In this document: piece after piece, positions 7,643 through 17,023 of the stretch
Layout of the letters: each line of letters begins with the position of its first letter
Numbering within the stretch: position 1 is the first letter of the stretch
Assembly: GCF_013141715.1 (NCBI RefSeq)
Contig: NZ_WHOA01000115.1
Coordinates: 1 to 64,000, forward strand
Direction: 5' to 3'
Origin: Paenibacillus phytorum
GTDB taxonomy: Bacteria; Bacillota; Bacilli; Paenibacillales; NBRC-103111
Length of the DNA: 64,000 nucleotides
The notes under the pieces: model-generated
What the model saw: the letters and a program-made list of their open reading frames with translations, nothing else
Told to the model about the DNA's origin: nothing
The model's database searches: none
Program-made: the position numbers and the translations under genes

Positions 7643-9196
7643 TTACTTTTTAGAAAGGAAAGCATCGATTTGTTTTTGTTCTTCAGTTTGAATTTTTTTA
7701 GCTAAACCCGATGCCGCTGTCTTGAATTGTAACCAGTTGGAATCTGGATCTACTACCCCGTTCATAATGGCCGTATAGTACTTAGACTCAATCGTATTAT
7801 ATTGAGCGATTTCATTGGCAACTGGTGTATTGTCAAAAGTGAAACCGGTCAAAATATCGGTCGTGAAGTTATCGGCTACTTTTGTATACTTATTGTAATT
7901 TTGCGTTTCGGGATCTTGGTTAGCATCCAGTCGGTCGAATAATGGGTTCATAATCCAAGCAAAAGGGAACCAAGCATATCCTTTCGACATCGATTTGTAT
8001 TGATCGTCACCGACCGGCTCCCAATCCTCGCCTTTTATTCCATAAGTCAACAAGTCGTAATTGTCTTTTTGGTTCGCCCAGTCCAGGAACTGAATCGCCC
8101 GTTCCTTGTTTTTGCTCACTACCGGAACCGAAATAAAATTCCATTGTTGAAAGTTCGAGATGTTCGCTTTCGGAGTCGCATCGAAGAAGGTAACCGATTC
8201 GAATTCGGCATTCGGATCGTTCTGTTTGACTGCACTTTGAATATCCGGCGCGATCCCAAAGTTGTTTTGATCGAAAATGGCAACTTTCCCTTCTTTGGCC
8301 GGTTGGCTCAAATCTTTGACTGCGAGCACGTCTTTACCGATAATGCCATCCTGATAAAGTTTACGAGCGTTTTTGATCCAAGACCAAATTGTCGGATCAA
8401 TTTCGTCAAACAGGTTGTGCACTTTGCCGTCGTTGTTTTTGGTATAGAGCACAAGACTTTGCGTGAGGACAGGGCTTGGCGACAAATGGGTTTTGGTATC
8501 GAAAAACCGGCGGAACACCGCTTCCGACATGTCTTTGAGCCCATCCTGACCGGCCGGCAGTAATGGCGTAATACCAGGGACTTTCTCTTTTACGGCATAA
8601 GCGAATTTGATCAAATCGTCGTACGTTTTAATCGGCGCGATCCCGAGTTTCTCTCGAATATCTTTGCGGACATAGTACCCTCGCCCCTGAAAATGGGAGG
8701 CTCCTAGAGGGATGCCGTATATTTTCCCACTAAACTTATTGGCATCCCACATCTGCTGCGGACGCGCCTTTACGATGTTCGGGCCGTACTTATCAAGCAA
8801 GCCTTCCAAAGGCTCATAGCTGCCTGCGGCGATCTGTTGGGAAAGGTGCAACCACGGCGCATCAAAAATAAGATCAATGCTTTCGCCCGATGCCAACGTG
8901 AGCTGCGTTTTTTGAGCCAAATCCGCCCATGGCACGAACGTGATGTTCAATTTCACGTTTAGGGTATCCGCCATTCTTTTTTCGGCTTCCGCAATGATGG
9001 CATCCATTCGGGCAGGACGGTCGCCTGGAATCATGATTTTCAGTGTAACTTGTTGCAGCTTTTGATTCGTTTTTGCGGCCGGACTAGCGCCGCCGCTAGG
9101 GGACGCGCTTTCTGTTTCGTTGTTTTTTCCGCTGCATGCGCTCAAAAGCATTGTTGCCATTAATGTGACTAGGAATATCGATTTGCTTTTTTTCAT
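7643..9196 (-). CDS. Sugar ABC transporter solute-binding lipoprotein (LplA-like)
   Basis: Extracellular binding protein of 517 residues for a CUT1-type importer, likely an oligosaccharide. Signal peptide with lipobox LSAC; the lipidated cysteine is at about residue 21, followed by a low-complexity Ser/Pro/Ala linker. The mature part has the family pattern of large Paenibacillus LplA-like proteins, including LIFDAPWLHLSQQIAAG and, near the end, GFTFDNTPVANEIAQYN, which resembles the DUF3502 C-terminal region. It is the third gene of an operon after two permeases. No ATPase is encoded; such systems commonly share a distant MsmX-like ATPase. Confidence 0.88.
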   Translation of the reverse strand: MKKSKSIFLVTLMATMLLSACSGKNNETESASPSGGASPAAKTNQKLQQVTLKIMIPGDRPARMDAIIAEAEKRMADTLNVKLNITFVPWADLAQKTQLTLASGESIDLIFDAPWLHLSQQIAAGSYEPLEGLLDKYGPNIVKARPQQMWDANKFSGKIYGIPLGASHFQGRGYYVRKDIREKLGIAPIKTYDDLIKFAYAVKEKVPGITPLLPAGQDGLKDMSEAVFRRFFDTKTHLSPSPVLTQSLVLYTKNNDGKVHNLFDEIDPTIWSWIKNARKLYQDGIIGKDVLAVKDLSQPAKEGKVAIFDQNNFGIAPDIQSAVKQNDPNAEFESVTFFDATPKANISNFQQWNFISVPVVSKNKERAIQFLDWANQKDNYDLLTYGIKGEDWEPVGDDQYKSMSKGYAWFPFAWIMNPLFDRLDANQDPETQNYNKYTKVADNFTTDILTGFTFDNTPVANEIAQYNTIESKYYTAIMNGVVDPDSNWLQFKTAASGLAKKIQTEEQKQIDAFLSKK

Positions 9197-9263
9197 TTTC
9201 TTGCCTCCCTATATGATATACTTCTATGCTTGTCCGACTAATTCGGGGAAAGCTGACTCGGGT

Positions 9264-10133
9264 TTAACCTTTCACTGCGCCTATCGTTATGCCTTTTACA
9301 AAATATCTTTGAATGAACGGGTAGACTAAAATGATTGGCCCAATCGTCAAGCACACCGTCGCGAGTTGGATGACTCCCGCAGGCACGCTGACTTGATAAC
9401 TTGCTCCTCCTCCAACATAGGAAGCGACATTAATATTGGAAATGAGCTGACGAATCATCAATTGAAGAGGATGAAGTGCATCGTTATCAATAAAAAGCAA
9501 AGCGAGAAACCAATCATTCCAATATTGCAAAGCATAGAACAAAGAAATCGTCGCAATAGCCGGCTTAGAGATCGGCCAGATGATTCGGAAGAAGATATGG
9601 ATATCTCCCGCCCCGTCGATCGTAGCCGCTTCATTAATTTCGTAAGGCAGCGATCTGTAAAAAGAGACCAATATAAAGGCGTAAAAAGGATTTAATAAAT
9701 AGGGGACGATCATGGCCCATATAGAATCTTTCAAATCAAGCCAATTGGCGATCATGATGTAAAAGCCTACGAGACCGGATCCCAATACCATGGCGACGTA
9801 AGCCATAAGCGAAAGAAAATACCGATACTTCACTTTTGGGTTCGCTATGACGTACGCGAACATTGCCGTAATCGCCACGGCGAGCACGGTACCGACGATC
9901 GTGACGGTTAACGTGTTTCGGTAGCTATTATAAATTTGAGATCCCTTGAGCAAAAATTCGTAACCGCTAAAGCTGAAATGAGCGGGCCATAGCCGATAAC
10001 CGAATTTAAGAAATTCCCCTTCCGAAGCAAAAGAGTTAACGAGAACGAGCCAAAAAGGGAGCACACACAAGATCGTAAACACGACTATTATGGCATATAA
10101 GAAATATTGAAACACTTTTTCCGAAATTTTCAT
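9264..10133 (-). CDS. Sugar ABC transporter permease (YtcP/CUT1 second subunit)
   Basis: Inner-membrane permease of 289 residues with about six helices. The EAA loop reads EINEAATIDGAGDIHIFFRI, and the protein ends with the usual QRYFVKGITIGAVKG. It forms the heterodimeric channel with the next upstream gene (14-base gap) and works with the binding protein downstream. The start MKISEKVFQ follows GGAGGCTCGCGTAA. Confidence 0.9.
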   Translation of the reverse strand: MKISEKVFQYFLYAIIVVFTILCVLPFWLVLVNSFASEGEFLKFGYRLWPAHFSFSGYEFLLKGSQIYNSYRNTLTVTIVGTVLAVAITAMFAYVIANPKVKYRYFLSLMAYVAMVLGSGLVGFYIMIANWLDLKDSIWAMIVPYLLNPFYAFILVSFYRSLPYEINEAATIDGAGDIHIFFRIIWPISKPAIATISLFYALQYWNDWFLALLFIDNDALHPLQLMIRQLISNINVASYVGGGASYQVSVPAGVIQLATVCLTIGPIILVYPFIQRYFVKGITIGAVKG

Positions 10134-10146
10134 TTACGCGAGCCTC

Positions 10147-11055
10147 CTAAAATAGACGGGATTCCGGTTCGACACTCTTGGCGATCCGATTGAATATAAG
10201 GATCGTTATGAGCCCCATTGCCGATTGGTAAAGAACAACTGCAGCCGACATACTGAAATTCCCGAGTTGCCGCAAAGCGCGAAATGAATACGTGTCGATA
10301 ACGTCGGTCGTCGGGTACAAAAGAGAATTATCGCCGACCATGCCGTATATCATGCCGAAGTCTCCGAAGAAAATTCGACCAATTCCCAGAAGCACCATAA
10401 CGATGACAACCGGACGGATAGAAGGAAGCGTTATATGAACGATCTGTTGAAAACGGGTCGCGCCATCGATCTTAGCGGTTTCAAATTGTTCGGAAGAAAT
10501 TCCGACGATCGCAGCGAGAAAAATAATCGAATAGTATCCAGAAAACTTCCAAACGTAAACAAGCGTCAAAATCCATGGCCAAATTCCCGGATTCTGATAC
10601 CAACTTACAGAAGGAAATCCCCACTTCTGAAGCATCCCGTTCATTATTCCGTCCGACCCCATAAACGATAAGGCCATTAAACTGACGACAAGCCAAGATA
10701 TAAAGTAAGGAAGAAAAATGAAGGATTGACTTAGCCGTTTAATCAGTACATTTTGAATCTCATTTAAGATTACGGCCAGCAATACGGCGAACCCTATGCC
10801 GAAAAAGATGAACAAACTATTCAAGAACACTGTGTTCAGTGTTATCTTTATCCAATCATGGCCTCCAAAAAAAAATTTAAAATTCTCGAACCCGACCCAA
10901 GGACTTCCGAAAATTCCTTTGGTAGGTTGAAATTTCTCGAACGCAATCAAATGTCCGAACATCGGAATAAAAGAGAAAAGTAGTAAAAACACGATGCCGG
11001 GTAGAGCGAGGGTGTACAACTGTTTGTTTTTTATGATTTCTTTTGCGAAAGACAT
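10147..11055 (-). CDS. Sugar ABC transporter permease (LplB-like first subunit)
   Basis: Inner-membrane permease of 302 residues, first gene of the importer operon. The N-terminus (KNKQLYTLALPGIVFLLLF) and EAA loop (EQFETAKIDGATRFQQI) match the LplB family. I chose the ATG at 11055, giving MSFAKEIIKNK, because AGGAG and GGAGAA precede it; an upstream ATG at 11103 would add 16 atypical residues. The 210 bases upstream to the next gene presumably contain the promoter, but I could not fix its boxes. Confidence 0.88.
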   Translation of the reverse strand: MSFAKEIIKNKQLYTLALPGIVFLLLFSFIPMFGHLIAFEKFQPTKGIFGSPWVGFENFKFFFGGHDWIKITLNTVFLNSLFIFFGIGFAVLLAVILNEIQNVLIKRLSQSFIFLPYFISWLVVSLMALSFMGSDGIMNGMLQKWGFPSVSWYQNPGIWPWILTLVYVWKFSGYYSIIFLAAIVGISSEQFETAKIDGATRFQQIVHITLPSIRPVVIVMVLLGIGRIFFGDFGMIYGMVGDNSLLYPTTDVIDTYSFRALRQLGNFSMSAAVVLYQSAMGLITILIFNRIAKSVEPESRLF

Positions 11056-11314
11056 TTCTCCGAGCTCCTCTCTATGTGCTGTGAATCCAGAATAAGACAA
11101 CAACGAGATATCTGGCTAGTGCCGTTTTTACCCTCGAGTGCAAGAGCTACATATTCCTGCGGATTCCATACCGATATGCAGAATCTGAACTCAAAACTTA
11201 GCCTCTCAGGCATGCCCTTCCACAAAAAATGAGCGACCAATAAACCCTTTATATAATAAAAGCATCTAATCATTCAGGCTTGTGCCTTTTGATCAGTTGC
11301 TTTTTATACCGAAA

Positions 11315-12097
11315 TTATTCCTTTATTTTCTCAAATGAAGCATCGTAGAGTCGGAACATTGTTTTGTAGCCCGATTCATCGAGTTTGACTCCTACATCTA
11401 ACTTGCCTGTGATGAGCAGCGGACCAGGGGTATAGCGCAGCTTCACATTGTCTGGAACAAAGACGATCATGATTTTATTCCAATACGTTTCATCGCCATT
11501 ATCAAATGGACATTCTGCGCCAGGCTTGGGAATTAATAGAAACCAGTGCTTATCAAAGGAAAGCACCTCACCCATAAAGCCTTTTATTTGCACCGTTTTG
11601 CCGCTCATGTCCCAAAACTTCTCAGAGGGTTTATCCTGCTTATCATCATCAAAAAACTGTGTCCAGTTGATTTCATTCGATAAAATTTCAGGCTTCTTCT
11701 TGGCACTGGCCTGCTCTTCTAACTGCTTCGGCTCAACCTTAGGTGTTGCTGCCGTATTCGCAGCCTTAGCAGCTCCCCCCTCCTCAACAGAAGCAGGATG
11801 CTCCGGCATTTTGGGAGAAGGAAGTGAAATTGGCTTATTATCTTTAACAGCAGTGGAGGCTGCTGCTTCCTTGTCCGGCTTCGGCGTCACGGATGGAACT
11901 ACTGCTTCAGGTGTCTCTGAAATAATGACGGTTGGAGTTTCCTTGGGATTCGAAATGTTAGATGGGCTGGCAGTTGAGATCGTTGCTTGGGACGTATTGC
12001 CGAATGTCTGACCTGCTGGCTCCGTTTTCTTTTGACCACAGCCCGTTAAGACTAAAGCAAATAAGCTGAGTCCTATGATAAATTGCCTTATTTTCAT
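11315..12097 (-). CDS. DUF3299-like lipoprotein of a MacB-type transporter set
   Basis: Lipoprotein of 260 residues. The signal peptide ends at lipobox LTGC. Residues about 20-140 are a Pro/Thr/Glu/Ala-rich linker. The C-terminal 120 residues are a compact domain with GKTVQIKGFMGEV, FLLIPKPGAECPF and LLITGKLDVG, resembling DUF3299-type OB-fold proteins. A single cysteine sits in the ECPF motif. The gene overlaps the ribosome-binding region with the preceding permease stop (12108), so the genes are coupled. In Pseudomonas aeruginosa a DUF3299 lipoprotein is encoded with a MacB-like ATPase/permease in a zinc-responsive operon; I infer a similar, untested role. The ATG at 12097 follows GAGGTGG. 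Confidence 0.7.
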   Translation of the reverse strand: MKIRQFIIGLSLFALVLTGCGQKKTEPAGQTFGNTSQATISTASPSNISNPKETPTVIISETPEAVVPSVTPKPDKEAAASTAVKDNKPISLPSPKMPEHPASVEEGGAAKAANTAATPKVEPKQLEEQASAKKKPEILSNEINWTQFFDDDKQDKPSEKFWDMSGKTVQIKGFMGEVLSFDKHWFLLIPKPGAECPFDNGDETYWNKIMIVFVPDNVKLRYTPGPLLITGKLDVGVKLDESGYKTMFRLYDASFEKIKE

Positions 12098-12107
12098 ACT
12101 GACCACC

Positions 12108-13319
12108 TCAAGACTTAAATAATTGCAATGGGTCCACGCGATAAGCTTGAAGTGCGGGTCCTACGGACGCAAGAACACCGATCAATAAGGTTCCCACGAC
12201 GAGCAGCCCCTCTCCCGGCATGAAATGCCATGTTTGAATTTGTAAGCCAGAGTACTCAAATACAGCTTCGCGACTTAAATATCCTCCGGCATGACCTACA
12301 AAAATACCGAATATCAATCCGATGAAGGTCAAGAGAATCCCCTCCCCGATCAGTGAAACCCAAATGAATCTCTTTGATTTTCCAATGAGTCGAAGTAAAC
12401 CAACATCTTTTTTGCGCTCATTTACAGCGGCAATCAGAGAGAGCACAATGGAGCCTGCAGCAAGCAAAATACAGATCACAGTTACAACACTCAACGCTTG
12501 TGTTCCTTTATCTACGACATTCACGACATCAGCAACTGCTTTACTTGTATAGATCGCCTGCACATTGCTTATTTGTCCGAACTTCGTTTTAATCGACTGC
12601 GCACCCAACAGTGACTTTGGTTTGACCAAAATCGTTGTAACTTCCTTCTTATCCCCTTGCTGACTCTCATGAACCGCCCATGCATAATCAAGTGTTGTGA
12701 AGACAGCTCGATCGTCTGAAGTCATCAGAGGAGGCAAAATACCCACAACGGTGTAGGTGAAACTATGATGCTGATCATGTTCGTCCGCTGCATCTCCATC
12801 GTCATCCACCTCTCCTTGAACCAGTCCATGTGCGCCTTGAAACTTATCCCCAACATGAAGCCCTAGCGAATTAGCTACATGTGCGCCGACAATGGTATCG
12901 CCAAGCTTATCGTATAATTTCCCCTGAGCCATTTGCTTATCAGCCCCATAGCGAGTGGCGAAATATTCGGGTTCCATCCCGACAATCGGAAAACCGTTAT
13001 AGTTATCTCCTGTCGTCATTGCGTAAGCACGATCAACGAACTCATCTTTGCTCACTTCTTCCAGAAGCGAATATGGAACATTACCTGTCGGAGCACCGAT
13101 ATGATAGTACGTGTTCAGAGCCAGCTGAGAGGCACTTCCCTTTGCGCCAATCGTCACTTCAAAGGGACCATATCCCTTCTCTGCTCCTTGTTCGACCCCA
13201 TTACTACAGAGCAGTAGGAAGACAACAAGAGCTACCGTCACAGCAACGGAGAAAATCGTGAGAAGAGAAAGCATTTTGCGGTGAATAACATTATGCCACA
13301 ATAGGATGATTAACTTCAT
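12108..13319 (-). CDS. MacB/FtsX-type ABC permease with Asp/His-rich loop
   Basis: Membrane permease of 403 residues with FtsX-family topology: one helix at 18-38, a large extracytoplasmic domain at about 40-270, and three helices near 272-296, 318-340 and 373-392. The outer domain contains VDDDGDAADEHDQHH (171-185), a likely metal-binding loop just after HGL. It overlaps the ATPase gene upstream by four bases and is followed within ten bases by the lipoprotein. In zinc-responsive MacB-like transporters of Gram-negatives, comparable His-rich loops occur at this place, so I infer metal (perhaps zinc) traffic rather than macrolide or peptide export. Confidence 0.82.
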   Translation of the reverse strand: MKLIILLWHNVIHRKMLSLLTIFSVAVTVALVVFLLLCSNGVEQGAEKGYGPFEVTIGAKGSASQLALNTYYHIGAPTGNVPYSLLEEVSKDEFVDRAYAMTTGDNYNGFPIVGMEPEYFATRYGADKQMAQGKLYDKLGDTIVGAHVANSLGLHVGDKFQGAHGLVQGEVDDDGDAADEHDQHHSFTYTVVGILPPLMTSDDRAVFTTLDYAWAVHESQQGDKKEVTTILVKPKSLLGAQSIKTKFGQISNVQAIYTSKAVADVVNVVDKGTQALSVVTVICILLAAGSIVLSLIAAVNERKKDVGLLRLIGKSKRFIWVSLIGEGILLTFIGLIFGIFVGHAGGYLSREAVFEYSGLQIQTWHFMPGEGLLVVGTLLIGVLASVGPALQAYRVDPLQLFKS

Positions 13320-13993
13320 ACCGCTTCTCTCCTCGGTAATTCATTGATATCTTGAATATGAACTCGTGCAGGATACATATCAGCTAAATGCAAATCATGC
13401 GTGACGGTTAACAATGTCATCTTCTCCGCTTCACATATGTCCAGCAGCAGGGACATGATATCCCCCGCAGTTTCCCAATCCAGGCTGCCTGTAGGCTCAT
13501 CAGCTAATATAAGCTGCGGCTTCGCTATGATCGCACGTATAATCGCAGCCCTTTGCTGCTGACCGCGAGAAAGTTCAGAAGGCAGATGATGCTGACGATC
13601 CTTCAGTCCGACTCTTTCAAACCAATAATCTACCTGATCTTTGGTCATCTTCTTCGTCCAGTCTTGTGGAACAATAAGTTCCACGTTTTGTTTGGCGGTC
13701 AAAGATGAAATCAAGTGGAAATCTTGAAAAATGTAGCCTACATGCTCCGCTCTATAACGATCCCGTTTGCTTTCCGAATACGTATGGAGCGGCAAACCAT
13801 TTACCCAAATTTCACCTTGATCAGGCTGCATCACACCACTGAGCAAATGCAGCAGTGTGCTTTTCCCACTTCCACTCGGCCCTAGTAGAGCCAATCTATC
13901 CCCTTGCTGGACCTGCCACTTAGAAACGCTCAAAATAGGCAAGCTTTTTCCATGAATTGTGAAAGACTTAGAAATCCCCTTTATCTCAATCAT
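13316..13993 (-). CDS. MacB/LolD-type ABC transporter ATP-binding protein
   Basis: Cytoplasmic ATPase of 225 residues energising the adjacent FtsX-type permease. Walker A GPSGSGKS, signature LSRGQQQR, Walker B LILADEPTGSLD and H-loop TVTHD are all present; the signature has Arg where most have Gly. I chose the ATG at 13993 (MIEIKGISKSF), with GGAGG six bases upstream, instead of an ATG 15 codons earlier. It follows the alkaline phosphatase gene after a terminator and overlaps the permease by four bases. Confidence 0.88.
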   Translation of the reverse strand: MIEIKGISKSFTIHGKSLPILSVSKWQVQQGDRLALLGPSGSGKSTLLHLLSGVMQPDQGEIWVNGLPLHTYSESKRDRYRAEHVGYIFQDFHLISSLTAKQNVELIVPQDWTKKMTKDQVDYWFERVGLKDRQHHLPSELSRGQQQRAAIIRAIIAKPQLILADEPTGSLDWETAGDIMSLLLDICEAEKMTLLTVTHDLHLADMYPARVHIQDINELPRREAV

Positions 13994-14032
13994 AACTGTC
14001 CTCCAAGTCCATTGGTCTAAAATAGGAAAAGA

Positions 14033-14059
14033 GGACAAGGGTAGCGTTATCCCCTGTCC
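14033..14059 (-). terminator. Rho-independent terminator after the alkaline phosphatase
   Basis: On the minus strand GGACAGGGG/CCCTTGTCC with a nine-base loop, then TCTTTTCC. One mismatch in the stem. It separates the phosphatase from the MacB-type genes, though read-through is possible. Confidence 0.6.
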
Positions 14060-14077
14060 ATTCTTTTACCTAATCTG

Positions 14078-15811
14078 CTAGTTTATCAGAATACGCTCGC
14101 TAGCCGAATCCCATGTGAAGCTTTTACCTGTCAACTTATTGAATGCTTCTAGGGTCAGATACAACTTACCATTGTCCACATTACCTACCAATGCGCTTGC
14201 TGCACCATTTTCCTTCATGGCGCCAGTTTCAACGTTAACCGATAATTGCTGGCTATCTTTAGCAAGGACAACCGTTTTCGTTGTTTCGTCCCAAGTTACT
14301 TTAATGTCTAATGCTTCAGCAAGGGATCTTGCTGCTAACAACGTTTTGCTATCACGAGTTACTTTGAAAAGCGGGTACAAATATTTATCTTGCAGTTCGT
14401 TCGTCACTGCAGTCAGATCAGCGCCGATCACTTTAGCGCCACTTTTAGCAATATCCGTGTTATCGATATCGCCTTTTACAAGGGAAGCGATCGGACCGTA
14501 AGCCCATACACCTACGTCAACGCCTGTATGACCATGTCCTGTCCAGCCAACACCCAGACGTTTGGAAACGACTGCGTTGTAGCCGCCGCCACGACCGCTA
14601 GATGTACCGTCGCCTTTAAGAATAAGGGCAACTTCATCATCGGACAAATCCGTGAACCCCACGTTATCCGCAACAATTTCACGAACATCATCCGCCGTTT
14701 GTGCTGCTTTCAAACTCGCGTCCAAATAATCAGTAGAGTGCTTCGCTTTGTTAAAAAGATCCACATTCAATTCATACACGTTGTCTCTACCGAGCGACAA
14801 ACCGCCTGTTTCATGGTCAGCTGTTGCAACAACGGATGTATTGCCGTCTTTTTTCGCGAAATCAACTATTGTTTTTAACGTAGCATCCAATTCCAGCGTC
14901 TCCTGAATGTTTGTAGGAAGGTCATTCCCATGTCCAGCATGGTCGATACGACCGGCTTCCACCATCAGGACGAAGCCATTTTTATTTTGCGATAAGATAT
15001 CGAGTGCTTTTTGGGTCAATTGTGGTAAGGTAGGCGTTTTATCATCACGATCAAGCACATAAGGAATTGCATCAAGAGCAAAAAGTCCAAGAGCATTGCC
15101 TGCAGTTGCCGGAATTGCATCTAATCCAGCTTTATCATAAGCTGTTTTATAGCCTTTCGCTTCAAAATCAGGAATGATGTTTTTGTCCGTACGCTTACCT
15201 TTCTCATCCTTCGTAATGAAGTTAGTTTTACCACCGCCAAAGAAAACGTTTACACCGCTATTCAGGTATTGGGAAACAATGGCATTTTGATTACCGCGTT
15301 GACGAACGTGGGAAGCCCACACAGATGGTGTTGCCCCAGCAATAACATCTGTTGTTACGAGACCCGTTGCTTTACCTTGTTTAATAGCCGCTTCAACCAC
15401 TGAACCATACGGCTTTGCAACCTCACCGTTTGATACGCTGACCGCGTTATTGTACGTTTTATTTCCAGTTGAGAAGGCTGTTGCTGCTGCTGATGAGTCT
15501 GTTACCGCTCCGGACTCCGTTGTGTACGGGCCTGATTGCGAGAATGTAGTTGCTTTTCCCACATAATAACCATCCAGTTCTAGACGGTCTTTATTTAAAA
15601 ACTTTTTGGAGTAATACCTTGCTGCTGTTACTTCTGCCGGCCCCATGCCGTCGCCGATAAGAACAATCAAGTTCTTGGATTGCGCCGTTGTCGCAGTTGT
15701 TGCAGTTGTTGCAGTTGTCGTATCAGCAGCTGATGCCGCTCCCGCTACGCTTACCGCCAATAAAGAAATGCTTAAACCTGACCCCATAATCTGTTTTAGA
15801 CTTTTTTTCAA
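14078..15811 (-). CDS. phoA: Secreted alkaline phosphatase with C-terminal copper-amine-oxidase-like domain
   Basis: Extracytoplasmic phosphomonoesterase of 577 residues releasing inorganic phosphate. Family motifs include LIVLIGDGMGPAEV (metal Asp), TDSSAAATAF with the nucleophilic serine, VEAGRIDHAGHGND, TADHETGG and WTGHGHTGVDV. The last ~90 residues (SKTLLAARSLAEALDIKVTW onward) match the copper amine oxidase N-terminal-like domain often found at the end of Paenibacillus wall-associated proteins. I place the start at the TTG at 15811, eight bases after GGAGGG, giving a normal signal peptide; an ATG 15 codons upstream lacks a site. The upstream block is a duplicate of that at 1795-1926, and the shared phosphorus motif lies at 15944-15973. 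Confidence 0.92.
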   Translation of the reverse strand: MKKSLKQIMGSGLSISLLAVSVAGAASAADTTTATTATTATTAQSKNLIVLIGDGMGPAEVTAARYYSKKFLNKDRLELDGYYVGKATTFSQSGPYTTESGAVTDSSAAATAFSTGNKTYNNAVSVSNGEVAKPYGSVVEAAIKQGKATGLVTTDVIAGATPSVWASHVRQRGNQNAIVSQYLNSGVNVFFGGGKTNFITKDEKGKRTDKNIIPDFEAKGYKTAYDKAGLDAIPATAGNALGLFALDAIPYVLDRDDKTPTLPQLTQKALDILSQNKNGFVLMVEAGRIDHAGHGNDLPTNIQETLELDATLKTIVDFAKKDGNTSVVATADHETGGLSLGRDNVYELNVDLFNKAKHSTDYLDASLKAAQTADDVREIVADNVGFTDLSDDEVALILKGDGTSSGRGGGYNAVVSKRLGVGWTGHGHTGVDVGVWAYGPIASLVKGDIDNTDIAKSGAKVIGADLTAVTNELQDKYLYPLFKVTRDSKTLLAARSLAEALDIKVTWDETTKTVVLAKDSQQLSVNVETGAMKENGAASALVGNVDNGKLYLTLEAFNKLTGKSFTWDSASERILIN

Positions 15812-15850
15812 GTTGTATTCCCTCCAAAAATAGTATTTCACCTTATCTAG

Positions 15851-15980
15851 CATCATGCAGTTTTAGTAATGCTAATGGCTTAATACTATATTTTTAGTTA
15901 CATATTGAATATCCTAAAAATATGTACAATTATCACAAAAAAATGAACTTTTTCGCCATTTACAATATCTTTAAAAAGCA
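15851..15980 (-). repeat. Duplicated promoter block, copy 2 (partner 1795-1926)
   Basis: Directly upstream of the alkaline phosphatase; aligns along its whole length with 1795-1926. See copy 1. Confidence 0.8.
15944..15973 (-). promoter_or_regulatory. Motif shared upstream of phosphorus genes (site B)
   Basis: Minus-strand core AAAGATATTGTAAATGGCG followed by AAAAA, about 135 bases upstream of the alkaline phosphatase start; corresponds to site A at 1889-1918. Confidence 0.5.
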
Positions 15981-16189
15981 AAATGGGGATACTTTATAAT
16001 GTTATCCTGTGAGCAATAAGAAAATAGGTTAATTGGTGAAGGAAAACACTTCAAAAAGCGGCATTCAATTAGAATGTAACATAGTTTGGAATAATTACCT
16101 CTTAAGATTAATGATATTTTATATAAAAATTCTCATTAAATGTTAAATACATGGAAGGAATTCACATGAGTCTTACCGTGGCAACCTAG

Positions 16190-16824
16190 ATCTTTTTTCA
16201 GATGATGGTTTTTTCAGTTTTCCACTTGGTAATACAGATCTCCTAGCTGCTATGCATGCTTTTTGGCATTTTCCATATTTTTGGCACCTTTAATGATTTG
16301 CACAATAGCCGGAGATACCATCATTCTCATCTCACGCACCAACTGTCTGTAATATGTTTGCGATAATAGTTAATCCTGTTGACGATTTGGATGGATCAGT
16401 AAATGCGATCTTGCCTTTTAGCTTCGGATTGAGAAGAGCCTCATAGCCTTCAATTTTAATATCGCCAATCAGCTTCTTGTTCACTAAAAGCGCCATAGGA
16501 ATAACTTTGTTTCAAGTAATTGATCCCTCAGTATTTCATCCGAGTTTATAATAGCGCTCTCATTTTCTGGATTATACGGTTCAAAAAACTGTTGTTTGGG
16601 AGTTATAACCGATACCCAATGGTTTTTCCTTTTCGGCTTCAATCCTTCTTAGAAGCTCTCCGAAGTCTTCGATGTATAAACGACAGGGAATTGGATGCTC
16701 CCTTTGCCTCCTTCTTTGGTAGGGGAACTTGAAGCAGCGCCAGTTTCAGCAATCGGCGAGCTTGAGCAAGCAGTGATCACTAGTTACAGCTTGCTGTTAC
16801 TGCAGCTGTAAAAAATCTTTTCAT
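16190..16824 (-). pseudogene. Decayed AfuA-type (iron/2-AEP) solute-binding protein
   Basis: Remnant of a binding protein for a FbpABC/2-aminoethylphosphonate-type importer. It starts at ATG 16824 after GAGGCGTAGGA with MKRFFTAAVTAS and then a stop; shifted frames continue with the lipobox region ITACSSSP, then VNKKLIGDIKIEGYEALLNP, KGKIAFTDPSKSS and SPAIVQIIKGAKNMENAKKH. These are conserved landmarks in the correct order, but stops, frameshifts and deletions separate them. The C-terminus is missing; a matching C-terminus lies at 2540-2605. This suggests the two remnants descend from duplicated operons that decayed differently. Confidence 0.75.
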
Positions 16825-17023
16825 TCCTACGCCTCTAAATCTAATGTTTGTGTTGTATAATCATCTTAATGAAATGTCGTCAGTGCAACTATCCGAAAAA
16901 ACGATAAAAATATCTAAGAATATGAACACACTCTCAATCATCATCGATTTTCAACTCGTCTGCGCATCTTTTCCAATTCCTATTTCATCTCATTTTCCTC
17001 TACTGTCGATCGCACAGGTTGCC

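Noticed and set aside
7375..7665. 96-codon minus-strand frame spanning the importer terminator
   Set aside because: It overlaps the regulator start, a strong terminator and the binding-protein end; no family resemblance.
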